A stretch of DNA of 64,000 nt. Source: Cryptomeria japonica. Lineage: Eukaryota > Streptophyta > Pinopsida > Cupressales > Cupressaceae. Location: positions 664,728,481-664,792,480 of the forward strand of contig NC_081412.1 in the NCBI RefSeq assembly GCF_030272615.1, in the 5' to 3' direction. The notes under the pieces were generated by a model that was given only the letters and a program-made list of their open reading frames with translations, was not told the origin of the DNA and did not search any database. Positions 36,044 to 47,894 of the stretch are shown here, one piece after another (the stretch's first letter is position 1; the number at the start of each line of letters is the position of its first letter). A program made the translations under genes and the position numbers.

Positions 36044-37377
36044 AAAATATCAATTAGTACGCCATTGATTGGAAATTATCTTTGGGGGTCAACAGATTGT
36101 GTGATTATATAGATGCTGAGGTGCATGTGTGAAGCAACGCTTGTGTTTTGGCTGGCTCGAGTGCTAAAAATGATTTCTGCAATGAAGGATATCAAAGGAC
36201 ACTGCTTGAAGGACTGCAGAAGATATCTTCAATAGGGGATCAGATAGCATGGCTATGACCTTTTGGTCCCCATCGGCTGCTAGGGTATTGTAGTGGCAAA
36301 TTGATAAACTCTGGCAAAGTACGAATTGGAGGCTGTAAACAAGACATTGACTCTTTGGCGATAGGAACACATGGCACCTGAGCAGTTCATCAAGATGCCT
36401 AGAATTTGCTACTCATCAAGAATAATATGTTTGCAAAATGAAAGATCCTATCAGGGATTGGATAGAATGCACTTGATTGATATCTCAGATGGCTTTGACG
36501 ATGTTGGCAAAGGGTGTTGGGCTAGATAGAGTATACTTAGTGGATAGAAAGGAAATCCGGGAGAGGTAGTGGTAAGTCCCTCACAACCAGTATGCAAGTT
36601 TTACTATCAATCGGATCGCGTCAAGATTCATTGGAAGGGGAGCATTGACGAAGGTCCATCGAGAACATTATTTATTGAATCAATTAGGGATTCATTTTTA
36701 GCACTCGGAAGAATGGCAGATCATTTAGGAATTGTTTGTAAATGCAGCAAGATTGTCGAGTTGGAGGAAACGCTTGAAGAACAAGTGGAGCAGTTGTTTA
36801 ATAAGGCCAACAAATAGGAGAAAGTCATGGTGGTAGACATTTTGGGCCCCGACTATTGGCCGGGGGACATGTTCACAATAGTCGTCTGATGGAGGATTTG
36901 TTTCAGTCGATTATTCAGGTGTTGGGCCACCCCATCTCAGCCAATGGTATCCTGTGCAAGACAGTGGATGAAGGCATTTATCTTGAACTTATGAGAGCCT
37001 TGAACCGAATAGTCTCTAGCCCAACAGATGGTTGTATGCTGGGGTATTTTGGCTTGCAGGCAGAAGGGAAGAAGAAGAAGATGCAAAAGGCCTGGACCAT
37101 TTTCAAGGCAAGTATTGTTAAGGAGAATAGCATGGAAAGGTTTGAAGCTCTCCTCCAGAAAATGTTGATCTCTTTCCTGATGGAGTAGGGGATAGGTTGG
37201 TGGCTATAGGCAATGGGATTAAGTATTTGTATAATTGATCTATGTGGGATGTAGCCAAAGGAGTTCATGTCCTTCACCCTTTGTAAGGTTTTTTTTGAAG
37301 GAAATATAATGGGTATTGCCCCCTAGGCAGAACTTGATTAAAAAAATAAAATAAAATAAATAAAATATCAATTAGTA
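36044..37377 (+). mobile_element. 1.3-kb retroposon with 16-bp target duplication
   Basis: AAAATATCAATTAGTA occurs at 36044-36059 and again at 37362-37377, directly after a (TAAAA)n tail (37339-37361). Between them is 1.3 kb with base composition and codon look unlike the very AT-rich flanks. The direct repeats plus A-rich tail are the signature of LINE-type target-primed insertion, in plus orientation. I found no RT, RNase H or zinc-binding motif, so it is either a LINE 3' region with an unusual ORF or a host transcript moved by LINE machinery. Confidence 0.85.
36569..37188 (+). pseudogene. Unrecognised broken ORF in the retroposon
   Basis: Two plus-strand frames lie in tandem: 36569-36817 (ends TLEEQVEQLFNKANK) and 36856-37188 (ends FEALLQKMLISFLME). 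They are in different frames, so one frameshift plus one stop would separate halves of a single protein of roughly 200 residues. The second half contains RLMEDLFQSIIQVLGHPISA and a basic KKKKMQKAW. Composition is that of a soluble, partly helical protein. No family recognised. Confidence 0.35.
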
Positions 37378-39399
37378 TATATATCTTTATATATATACAT
37401 TAATTAATAAATTAGTAATTGAATATCAATTAATATATATTAATTAATAATTTAATAATAAAACAAATACCATTTAAAAAAACTTTAAATTACATCATAT
37501 TGCAACTTTATTAAATATATTTTTTTGTAAAAACTATATTTATTTATTTTTTGTTAAAAATAACAAAAAGCAACAAAATAGGGTAGACCCACGTGGGCCT
37601 CCCTTTCCCCAAGGGAAGGTTGGGGAGACTATGTCGTGGTCTCCACCCAGCCACGACCGAGTGGAGGCCATGACATGACCTCACCTCCAGACCTCTCCCC
37701 ATGGTATGGGGAAGCCACGGCTCTCCCCAACCATGGGTTGACGGCCATGGTTTCCATGCCCGCCCAATAGCCCAATAAAATATTATTTATTTATTTTTAT
37801 TTTTATTTTATCAAAAATAAAGCCAATACCCTAGTCTCTGAGTACTCTCAGACATATATATATATTTTTAACATAAAACAATACTCAAATTTTTTTTTGA
37901 GAACAAACTCTAGGAACATTTTCTAGAATTTAAAAAAAATGATTTACTTATTTTTTTTTTCTAAAAAAGAAAACACCAGAAAGCCCCAAATACTCAGAAT
38001 GGCAAAATTTTAATCATTCTTCCATTTCCATTCTACCAAGCACAACATAGTTCTCATTTTAAAAACTGAATTTGAATGCATATATGTGAGATTTAAACAA
38101 AATCTTATTGTGAACAACCAAACCCTAAATTTTGATTTTGAAATCAATTTAAACAAGTAAGAGTCTGATCTGGAAATGGGAAAAGGAAGCAAAGAGGGTT
38201 TAAATTCTAAAATTTAACTACACTCTTGCCATTCCATAAATAAAAAATATTAACAAACCAAACCAAACCACATACAGATTCTTTCCAAACAATATTAGTA
38301 AATTTCTTGACAACAAAGGAGATTAACAAAAATCCTACCTCCATCAGCAATCTTGAAAGTGATTTGCTGAAGAGCCCAACCTGCAAGCCCAAGAAATTCC
38401 TTCTCCCCCAAATGCCCAAAATTTTCCATTCCAAAAAAAATAACTCCCAAAATATTTTTCGAAACCTAGGTCAAAAGGAAAATTGTTTGACCAAAAATCT
38501 TTTTTTTTTGGTTTAACATATTTTCCTCAAATAAAAATCATTTTTCCCAAACAATTCAATATGCAAAAAATGCTTTTCTTCAAAAATTGTTTTTCCTAAT
38601 TAAATTAAAACTAACATTTCTATTTCAAAATGCCAAAGAGGGTAAGATATTTCTATTTTCAAATACTATTTAACCTTTCTATTCAGAATGAATATACTTA
38701 ATTAATTCATCATTTAAAAATAACCATTTAATCAAACTTGCTACAAACATGAATTTAGCAATCTGATTATTGGTTAATCACACAAATGGGTCCTATTTAA
38801 TTTAGTCCCTTAATTTACTAATGCGTAAAAAACACATTTAATCAATTTAAATACTTAAGATTTAAATACTCAATTTTACCACATGCACAACACACATCCC
38901 AATAAAGCCAAACAAATACATGACCCGCATAACCAACCAAAGGGGAAACTGACAGATGATTGATGACGCTCACTTGAGCATGACTAGGGTAAAATTTAGG
39001 GTCTTATGACTACCTAAACCAATTCCTTAGGACCAACAAGGTACATTCAAACCTGTGAATCCAGGTGGAGACGAACCTCGTACCTATGTGGTACTCTACC
39101 TGCAATCTCCTGCAACCATCAACCACGCATGCATACATATATATATTGAATGAAAGTGTTAGCCCGAGATTAATAACATGAATCAGAAGAACAATTAATC
39201 TTACATAAGGATCGATGTGAAAACAACATTTACAGGTACACACAATAAGCATAATACCCGACTATAACATTACAACATGGTAAATCAACCATCCAAGAAG
39301 ACCATTTAGAAAGTCAACCAGGGTCAAACTAGTTTTAAAAATTGACTAGGGCAGAGGAACTACAATTGATGTGTGCATAGAGCTTTAAGGAGTGAAGCT
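37378..39399. other. Non-coding interval with GC-rich patch
   Basis: Mostly AT-rich. A GC-rich patch (37580-37770) with repeated CCATG and CTCCCC words stands out, as seen in leader regions of some plant LTR elements. Another non-coding block at 38940-39260 has the look of an LTR or untranslated region, but no second copy is present. No domain-bearing frames. Confidence 0.4.
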
Positions 39400-39549
39400 A
39401 TTTGGTAATATCATACTCAGATCTAATAAATATAATTAGAGATTTGAGTGGCTGGGTTTTTCACCTTCAAGAAGAAGGTTTTCCCACCGTATATACTATG
39501 CAATTATGTTTGAATTATTGTTTACCTAATCTGATCATAAAACTTAACA
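39400..39549 (+). repeat. 3' part of the element A 5' LTR
   Basis: The segment with GGGTTTTTCACCTTCAAGAA and GGTTTTCCCACCGTATATA, ending AAACTTAACA at 39549, has the usual look of the U5 end of a copia LTR and abuts the primer site. The left edge cannot be set because the partner LTR was not found. Confidence 0.4.
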
Positions 39550-39561
39550 TGATATCAGAGC
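39550..39561 (+). other. Element A primer-binding site
   Basis: TGATATCAGAGC, one base different from TGGTATCAGAGC (initiator tRNA-Met complement), immediately after the LTR end. Confidence 0.75.
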
Positions 39562-39655
39562 TATGGTAAAAGAAAGATTATGATCAGATTCTCTAAAACT
39601 TCTAAGATTTCTCTCTTTTCTCTCTCCTTCGAGAAGTATCCACTAAGTCTAAAAA

Positions 39656-40540
39656 ATGGTGAACGACATTAAAGTTGAAGATAGGCTTGAAGGTGAGTCT
39701 AACTTCACCTGATGGAAGTTTAGAGTGCGCATTGCACTTGAAGAAAATGATCTTCTTTAATTTGTGGAGGAAAAATTTCTATCCATACCTGAAGATCATA
39801 AGGAGAAGCTTCAATTTAAGAAAAATGTCATAAAAGAAAAGAAGATATTTATTGACTCCATGAGGGATCACTTGGTGTCTCTCATCTTCAAGATGACAAC
39901 TACGAGAGATATGCTCAAGACCTTGGAATATTTATATGAGATGAACAATGTAAGTAGGGCTCTTTCCTTGAGGAAACAACTCCACCAAGTATAGATGGCA
40001 AAGGGAGATTCATTCATCACCTACTTCATGAACACTTCTGAATTGAGAGATCAATTAAGCGCAAATGGGGATCAAGTGATTGATAAAGACCTTGTCATGC
40101 TAGCCTTGAATGGCCCACCTCATTCATGGGAGCCATTAATCCAAAGCATAAGTGGAAGATCCAAATTACCTAATTTTGATCGACTCTATGCAGATTGTAT
40201 TCAAGAAAAATCAAGATTGACAGCTAGGGGAATTATCAAAAGCTCTCAAAATAAAGATACACATGTTCTTGCCACTCAATCTACCAAGAAACGTAAGGAT
40301 TGGAAAAAGGGAAACTTCAAAATGAATAGAGATCTGAAGTTATATTTTGCACTTGATTCTAGAAAGAAGAAGAAAGATCTCTCTTGCATCCAGTGTTTTA
40401 GGTGTGACATGTTTGGTCACTTTGTAAAGGATTGTTTGAAAAGACCAAATCATCAAGGAGAAAACATCAATGAAGTCTCATCTCAGAAGCATGTTGAAGA
40501 TAACTCCAATGGTTTTCTTTCCATATCAGAAGTATTAAGC
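39656..40540 (+). pseudogene. Element A gag with zinc knuckle
   Basis: One frame from ATG 39656 (MVNDIKVEDRLEGESNFT) with stops at about 39713, 39758 and 39992. It carries the copia gag core (SLRKQLHQV, FITYFMNTSELRDQLSANG, LALNGPPHSWEPL) and a CCHC knuckle CFRCDMFGHFVKDC near 40410. Function in relatives: particle assembly and RNA packaging. Confidence 0.88.
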
Positions 40541-40900
40541 AATGTTCCCACAGACAATGATACCTGGTTGATTGAAAGTGGAGCCTCTAGACATATCACT
40601 GGCTATCGAGAGCACCTTTCTGATTTGGTGAAAAAGGAGTCAAATGTTCAAGTTATTATTGGGGATGATGCACGCTATTCGGTAAGAGGATTTAGTGTTA
40701 CATCTCTAAACCTTGAATCTGGAGTTTCTCTACACCTAAGTGATGTGTTGTTCATATCAAGGATCAAGAGAAACCTTGTATCTATTTTATCCTTGGAGGA
40801 TAAGGGATATAAAATTGCATTTTCTAAAGGAAGATTTCTTGCTTGGCCTAAGAACTCCAGCATCAAGATTGCTCGTATGATAAAAAATTGACATGAGAGT
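40541..40900 (+). pseudogene. Element A protease, catalytic Asp replaced
   Basis: In the same frame as gag, TWLIESGASRHITG marks the copia retropepsin site, but the catalytic Asp of DSGAS is Glu here. The rest (VQVIIGDDARYSVRG, LHLSDVLFISRIKRNLVSI) is typical. TGA at 40889-40891 ends the frame. Confidence 0.85.
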
Positions 40901-40964
40901 TTGTATAAACTATCCACTCTTCCAGTTCAAGCTCTTCTTCATGATTCTTCCAGTTCCAGTGAAC

Positions 40965-42046
40965 TTTAGCACAAAAAACTTGGACATCTTCACATCAAGG
41001 CTCTTCCATCATTGGAAAAGATGGTAAAAGGTATTCCTAAACTTAATCATGTACATGATGGTACTTGTAAAGGTTGTGCTATGGGTAAAATTATTAAGAG
41101 TCATTTTCATAGCAGTGAAAGTAGGTCTAAAGAAATCCTAGATCTTGTACATTTAGATTTATGTGGTCCAATTTCAATTCCATCCCTAAGTGGATGTTTT
41201 TATTATGTAAATTTTAGAGATGACTACTCTAGGAAGACTTGGATTTATTTCTTAAGGTATAAAGAGTCTGATGAAGTCCTAGGTAGGTTTAAAGATATTA
41301 AAGCTCTATTACAAAATTTTTCTAGAAAGAAAATTAAAATTTCAAGGTCTGACAATGGAGGTAAGTACACCTTGGGTAGCTTTTGTTATTTTTGTATTGA
41401 GGTAGGGATCAAGAGGGAGTTTTGTGTCCCTTACAACCCTCAAGAAAACGGGGTTGCAGAAAGGAAGAACAAATCTGTTGTTGAAGCTGCAAAAGATATG
41501 ATTCATGATCAAGACCTTCATATTTTTCTATGGGAAGAAGCCTCTAGAACAATAGTATATGTTCAGAATAGATGTCCTCACTGGATTTTGTAAGACATGA
41601 CTCCTGAAGAAACTTTTTTAGGAATCAAGCCTTATATCAGCCATCTGAGAATCTTTGGTTGTCCTGTGTATGCTCATATTCCCAAGGACAAGAGGACCAA
41701 GTTGGAACCTTCTGGCAAGAGAGGGATATTTGTGGGCTACAGTGAAACATCTAAAGCCTACCATATTTACATTCCTAGTCAGAAGAAAATAGAAGTAAGT
41801 AGGGATTTCACATTTGAGGAAGATGTTGCATTCATGAAATCAAAGGGTTCATGCATGGAGATCGGTGATGAGACTCCTCAAGACATGGATATTGATCATG
41901 CTCCTGAGATTCAGAGGGACTCTACAAAACCTAATGAGAATAATGATCCAATTGAACCTTTGGATCCCACTGACAGGCCTAGAGATATTGTTGTGACTAG
42001 AAAGAGACCTCTTTGGCCAAGAAACACTATGTGGGAAGCAGAATAG
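40965..42046 (+). pseudogene. Element A integrase
   Basis: The frame starts in the pre-integrase domain (HKKLGHLHIKALPSL, then CKGCAMGK) and continues through the catalytic core: HLDLCGPISIPS (first Asp), SRSDNGGKY (second Asp) and ENGVAERKN (Glu). A TAG/TAA stop at 41591-41593 interrupts before MTPEETFLGIKPYISHLRIF, the standard copia C-terminal segment, which is open to 42046. Frame is shared with gag. Confidence 0.9.
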
Positions 42047-42159
42047 TTTGCCACTCCTAGAGGTACATTTAGAGAAAGTAAAAGACAACATAGATTTTCT
42101 AGTTATGTTGCATTGATGTGTAATCTTATTGAGTCCGAACCTTCCAATGTAGAGGAAGC

Positions 42160-43033
42160 CTCAAAATAACAGGTTTGGAAAGATGCAATGGATGAGTAGT
42201 ATCAATCCATTCTCAAGAATGATGTGTGGGATATTGTGCGTAAATTGAAAGGGAAGTCTGTTGTATCTTCCAAGTTGTTTTACAAGATTAAGCATGTAGC
42301 TGATGGTAGCATTAAAAAGTATAAAGCTATATTTGTGGCTTGTGGCTTCCCTCAACAAGAGGGAATAGACTATGAAGAAACATTTTCTCATGTTGCTCGC
42401 CATACTTCCATTAGAACCATCATTGCCATTGCTGCAGCTAAGGGATGGAAGTTACATCAGATGGATGTGAAGATACCTTTTCTCAACAGTGTGCTTGAAG
42501 AAGAGGTCTGCATCGACTAACATGAGGGTTTTGTGATTCACGGGAAAGAGTCTCATGAGTGTAAATTGAAGAAAGCTCTATGCGGTTTTAAATAGGTTCC
42601 TCAGGCTTGGTATGAAAGAATTGATAGATACTTAGTGGGTTTGGGTTTCTGCAAGAATGATGATGATCCAAACCTTTAATTCAAGGTATTCAATGGTGAT
42701 ATGTTGATCTTGGTACTTATGTTGATGACCTATTTGTTACCAAAGAAGATCATATCATTGATAGATGCAAGAAGGAGTTGACTTCCGAATTCAATATAAA
42801 GGACTAAGGACTCATGCACTTCTTTCTAGGGTTGGAAGTTTGGCAGAGGCCCAATGAGATTATCCTAAGTCAAGCAAAATATACCATCGATATCTTGAAG
42901 AAATTTGGAATGACAGATTACAAATTTATGTCCATACCAATGGAAACTAACTTGAATAAATTGATAGAAGCTGCAGCTAGTTCAGACCTTGTGGACCCTA
43001 CTATGTACAGGAAGTTGACTGGTTCCTTGATTT
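42160..43033 (+). pseudogene. Element A reverse transcriptase, interrupted
   Basis: The RT starts near WKDAMDE and has GIDYEETFSHVARHTSIR, LHQMDVKIPFLNSVLEEEV (catalytic Asp) and ALCGFK-stop-VPQAWYERID. A frameshift near 42715 moves the YVDD box into frame 1 (YVDDLFVTKED at about 42721), followed by LMHFFLGLEVWQ and YTIDILKKFGM. The frame ends at LTGSLI where element B is inserted. Stops at 42519, about 42593 and 42678. Confidence 0.92.
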
Positions 43034-44229
43034 TGTTGGAATAACTAATGGACAACTGAGAGGAGAAAGGGGATGAATCAGTTGTCAAGAGATTATATTA
43101 ATAAAACCACTTTATAACCTTTAACTGGAGCACACAAACTTTGAATACCAGAATAACAGAAACAACTACCAGTAAGCAATAAAACTTAAGAATGAAATAG
43201 ATAATTAACACAATGCAACCATACCACATAACACCATGATTTGTACATGGAAAACCTGGTAAAGGAAAAAAATGGTGGGAAGCCTACCCACAATAGAATA
43301 ATACTTCTACAGAAAGTATGTGATACAATAAAGGGCCTGCACATGCAAGAAGGCACACTGCATAGAGGGTACTATTGATTACAAAGGAGTCTCACTGACT
43401 ACAGAGAGGTTATAACCACCTCAATATAATTGGACAACAATCTAGAAGAATGAATTGCCAATGATAGAATCTACCATGCCTGATTACAATCCCAATTAAG
43501 CTCAATACTGGAGGCCTTTGACCTCTTACATAAATCCAATTTGATCACATATGATCGACCAAATCTTCTTCGCATATGATATTTGATTTCATGACCATTA
43601 CCACCATGATATACAATGATATCTTACATCAATTTATACAAACCCTATGGCCTAAACCAATCAGGTCGACCACCTAAAAGATATTACAACAAGATCATTA
43701 CATACATCCACATTACAATGATATACCATGTTGTCTTTAAACCAAAACAACATTAACCAATCCATAAATAATCCCAGTAACATGTATAAAACATGCAACA
43801 TGATACCAGTATATAACTTGGACCCAAATAGATTCACCACACCAAAGCGATGTCTCCAATCTGTTGAGGTGTGAACAAAGATCACCTTCTCCATCTTGAA
43901 TTCCATCTAGAAGCTACACCAACACCACTTATGAATCCTTTCAAAGATTCTCAGTAAAAGCTCTATCGGTAACACCCTAAACCCTTACCGATATCGACTT
44001 ACTACAGTGTATGATAGTATCTAATCATCAAGTCAATACCAACTGACCAAAACATACTCTAGAAACATCAAACCATACATATTCCATTGGTCCAAACATG
44101 TTGGTAGTATCCAACTGATAGTCCCTTCTACTGGTAACCAAAATCTATCTGAACCAATCATAACAGCTAGTGTTGACATACATGACAAAACATCAATGCA
44201 ACACAATCAATTCCTTCATATTGCCAACA
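43034..44229 (-). repeat. Element B 3' LTR
   Basis: Read on the minus strand it starts TGTTGGCAATATGAAGG and ends GTTATTCCAACA, perfect short inverted ends TGTTGG/CCAACA. Its sequence parallels 51863-53080 and 53827-55053 over the whole length. Confidence 0.93.
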
Positions 44230-44559
44230 ATCTCTCCCGTTGGCATTGATGGCAACACTAGATGTGAAAAAGATAATATCTAATTGCCAAGAAATGCCAA
44301 AAAATTCTCATAGAAGATATAACAATGAAAAACTAAAAAATCCCAGCAACTCCCCTTGAGTAGTGTAGTCTAATCTGAAACTGATCTGAATCTCTCTCCC
44401 ATATGACATATTATGACATTATTTTCACATATAACTCTCCCACTTTGACATCAATACCAAAGATATGACATAGATATCAAAATCCTATGAATCTCAAAGC
44501 TGACTACTCCCCCTGAGTAGTAGCACCACTACATCAATCCGGAGCAAAGGATAAAGCTG

Positions 44560-45065
44560 ATGATGCATACCAAACTGATCCACTACTCCATCAATTAAGT
44601 TTTTGTGAGAGGGGTAGATACCCGTAACTTGTCTCTCAAATATTCAAATGATTGCTTAGATAGTGGTTTAGTGAATATATTTGCAATCTACTCTTTAGTG
44701 TTCACATTAACCAATTTGACTTCCTATTCCTTTACCTTTTCCTTCAAAAAGTTATATTTTATTGAAATGTGCTTAGTTTTAGAGTGAAATACTGGATTCT
44801 TAGATATGACAATAGTCGTAGAGTTATCACAATAGATAACTACTGATTCACTACAATTTACTTTGATATTCTTCAACATTTGCTTCATCCACAAAACTTG
44901 AGTGCAATTAGTTACTGCTGCAACATATTCAGCTTCTGTAGTAGATAAAGAAATGGATGATTATTTTTTGTTGATCGATGAAACCAATTTATTTCCAAGA
45001 AATAAAGCTCCACTAGAAGTGCTCTTCCAGTCATCAGTATCTCCTATCCAATGTGCATCTATATA
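44560..45065 (-). pseudogene. Element B RNase H, left piece
   Basis: Minus-strand reading gives WIGDTDDWKSTSSGALFLGN, STTEAEYVAAVTNCTQVLWM and YCDNSTTIVISKNPVFHSK, the copia RNase H series with its Asp/Glu/Asp residues, ending near IFTKPLSKQSFEYLRDKL. The upstream half lies at 47895-48420, beyond element C. Confidence 0.88.
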
Positions 45066-45433
45066 TATAAGAGTTGAGAAAATACAACACCACAAGAGCC
45101 CAAATGATCTCTGCAAGCTAAAAACCCTATTACAAGGAGAAGCAAGGAAGCAAATCACAAAAGGAACAAAAACATAGGAAAAATATGCTCCAAAAGATGA
45201 GAGCTCAATAATCTCCAAAATGTATTGTCAGTAATAATCCTTCTCCATACAATGAAAAGAAAGAACTCAACATTTAATAGGTCAAGAAACCCTAAAAGGG
45301 AAAACCTAGGTTTGCACATAATAATTAATTATATGCACCTAAAGCTAGCTTAAGTGTAAAAGAGATAAAGGGAACTTAAATAATTAAACAAATAATATTT
45401 AATTAATCAAGTAAATACCCGAATACTCTAACA
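45066..45433 (-). repeat. Element C 3' LTR
   Basis: 368 bp, minus strand from TGTTAGAGTATTCGGGT (45433) to CTCAACTCTTATA (45066). The polypurine tract follows directly at 45434 (plus strand CCCCCCCTTAAG). Confidence 0.92.
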
Positions 45434-46639
45434 CCCCCCCTTAAGCTAGACTTAGGGAGAAGCTAAAACCTAGAACAACTACTAAAAGCAATAAAGATGG
45501 GTCCCATCAACAAGGCCTGATCAGGTACCCAAATACAATGAAATCTCTATGAACTTGAGAAATAGAGAAAACCATGTGGGAACAAAACTCTACTCCAAAA
45601 AGATATGGAAAAGAACATCACTGAAGCATGAAGAACCTGCAAACTCTGTCGAAGAATAACTGCTGATCTGGAGAACCTCCACTTAAAGAGAACATGACCA
45701 GGTAGAGAAGACTATAATCTGTATGAGTGCCCTCAAATGACACTACTCGAATCAGAAGGCAAACAAGGAAAAACAACTAAAATCGAAGATACAAATAGCA
45801 TGAAAACACCAAAGCTTGAAGAGCTGATCAATCGAACCATAGAAGCATTAGAACCAACAAGATAAACCTTCCTATAATGCGGAAGAGGGAGAGGGACAAG
45901 AACACTAAAAAGAATGGCCAAGAAGAACTGCATGATGAAGAACTAGGAACATCAAGGGTGCTGAGAAAAGTACATGGTGTCATGGAAAGAACACTCACTT
46001 GACACATAGCATGAGATGAATGTCGTGGAAGGAAAACTCACTTGACAAAGGAAGATGACAAATAAAAGGCAAACATCGACCCCCTCATGGCACTTTATAA
46101 GTAGTGCATGTACAACAATACACAAGATGTGCAAGATTCCAAGTAAACAATGCATGATGGCACTTTATCTTAGTGCATTTGCATAAATACAAGCTACAAT
46201 GATAAGAAGACTTGAAAATAGAAACAAGAACCAAAATAGAGATATCCTACCTAGAGAAGAGATCCCAGGACTTGAAACAACCAAGATATCCACTAGAGTG
46301 CTGAAAAGTAAAAAAATGAATAAAATATGCATGGAGTAGAATCTGGAAAGAAAACTCATATGGCTGGAAAGTACACAAAACAAGCTTTCCAACAATTTAA
46401 AGTTTTCAAAAAATGGAGTTCGGATGCTCATTCTACCTCTCCCAGAGTGCAAAAACAAGACCTCACTTTGACTAGAAAAAAACATATTCAAACAGAAAAA
46501 TTGGAAAAAATTACCAACATGACAAGGTCTGGCTTGGAACCAGCTTTTCGATGCCTATTTATTTTTGAAAAAATGACTCCGTATACCCAAGATATGGCCA
46601 AAAAACCAAACCCCCCCTGAAAGAGGCAAAAAAGGTAGT

Positions 46640-47040
46640 CTGATAGCTGGGCAGTGCTCCGGTGGCCAGTGGGTGGAGCTTTGGTGGCAGCCGGGTGGAG
46701 CTCTGGTGGCTGGGTGGTGGGCTCCTCGGTGGCCAGGCGGAGGAGGCCGGGCCTGGCGGTGGAGGAGGTCGGGTGGTAAAGTGGACTGGTGGTCAAGTGG
46801 GGGTCGTTGGGGTGGGTAGGGGCTGCTAGGCGGTGGTTTCCAGTGGTGCAGGCGGGTGGCACGTCTGGGTCGGGCAGCAGGGCCGGGGTGCAGGCCGGGT
46901 GGTGGGGCCGGTGGGGAGACACTGCGAGAGCTTTGTTAGAGGGGAGACGCTACCAGACAGCAGGGGGTCGGAGGGGGTAGGGCCGGCAGCGGTGGGGGCT
47001 AGAGTAAGGTGGCGTGGGGTCCAATGCTTGTAGGTCTGCA
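46640..47040. other. GC-rich island in the interior of element C
   Basis: G-rich on the plus strand, with many GGTGG and GGGTGG words, in sharp contrast to the AT-rich surroundings. Short frames across it are Pro- or Gly-rich on either strand and show no domain. It lies in the first quarter of the element downstream of the primer site, where leader or packaging signals would be expected. G-run density would allow quadruplex structures (inference). Confidence 0.75.
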
Positions 47041-47509
47041 ACAGCTACAGTGGCAGGGATCCATACAGACACCTACAGGGGCCCCACGGTACCCTGCGTA
47101 CCGTGGGAACCACCAAAATTTTTCCAAACAATTTTTTTTTTTTTAATAAAAAAACCTAATCACCTTTTGTTTTTGATGATTTTTTAAAAAAAAATAATCA
47201 AAATCCAGCCTGCATGCCATAAAAAGGCAAAATATTTTTTTTTGAAATTTTTTTCTCGAACTGCGTGTTAGGGTTGTATGACCTGGATCTGGAGAAATTT
47301 TTTTCTCAGAGGCTCAGGAACCAAAATAGGTCAAATTTTAGATGACCATAGGGGTTTTGGGGCCTTCTGAACACGATGGTGAGGTCCATTTAGGCCCAAA
47401 GTGCTCAGAAAAAGGTCAAACCCTAGGTACATAAAAAAACTCCTGAAACCCCATATCTGCTTCCAAAGCAAAATTCTCAAAAAAAAGAATAGGTAGATGT
47501 AGATCTGAA

Positions 47510-47521
47510 GCTTTGATACCA
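47510..47521 (-). other. Element C primer-binding site
   Basis: Minus-strand TGGTATCAAAGC directly next to the 5' LTR end (CTCCTATA). It differs by one base from TGGTATCAGAGC and is identical to the primer site of element E. Confidence 0.85.
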
Positions 47522-47889
47522 TATAGGAGTTGAGAAAATACAATAGCATAGGAGCCCAAATGATCTTTGCAAGCTAAAAAACCTGTTACAAGGAGAAGCA
47601 AGGAAGTAAATCACAAAAGGAACAAAAACATAGGAAAAATATGCTCCAAAAGATGAGAGCTCAATAATCTCCAAAATGTATTGTCAATAATAATCCTTCT
47701 TCATACAATGAAAAGAAATAACTCAACCTTTAATAGGTCAAGAAACCCTAAAAGAGAAAGCCTAGGTTTGCACATAATAATTAATTATATTCACATAAAG
47801 TTAGCTTAAGTGTAAAAGAGATAAAGGGAACTTAAATGATTAAACAAATAATATTTAATTAATCAAGTAAATACCCGAATACTCTAAGA
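47522..47889 (-). repeat. Element C 5' LTR
   Basis: 368 bp, second copy of the LTR. Its outer end reads CTCTAAGA instead of CTCTAACA (terminal CA lost). Most differences from the other copy are transitions. Confidence 0.92.
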
Positions 47890-47894
47890 GTATA

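Larger units (their letters stand above)
45066..47889 (-). mobile_element. Non-autonomous LTR element C, nested in B
   Basis: Two LTRs of exactly 368 bp (45066-45433 and 47522-47889) differ at about 20 positions by eye. A primer site TGGTATCAAAGC sits at 47521-47510 and a G-rich polypurine tract (minus strand) adjoins 45434. Five-base flanks ATATA and GTATA fit a target duplication with one change. The 2.1-kb interior carries no gag or pol motif, so the element must have been moved by another element's proteins. The interior holds a GC-rich island (46640-47040). Removing it restores the RNase H region of B. Confidence 0.93.

Noticed and set aside
39550-39561. Primer-binding sites considered as tRNA genes
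   Set aside because: Only the 3' acceptor complement (11-14 bases) is present; no cloverleaf surrounds any of them.
46488-47041. Pro/Thr/His-rich and Gly-rich frames in element C
   Set aside because: They are open on both strands because of the GC-rich composition and show no domain; they are more likely non-coding leader sequence.
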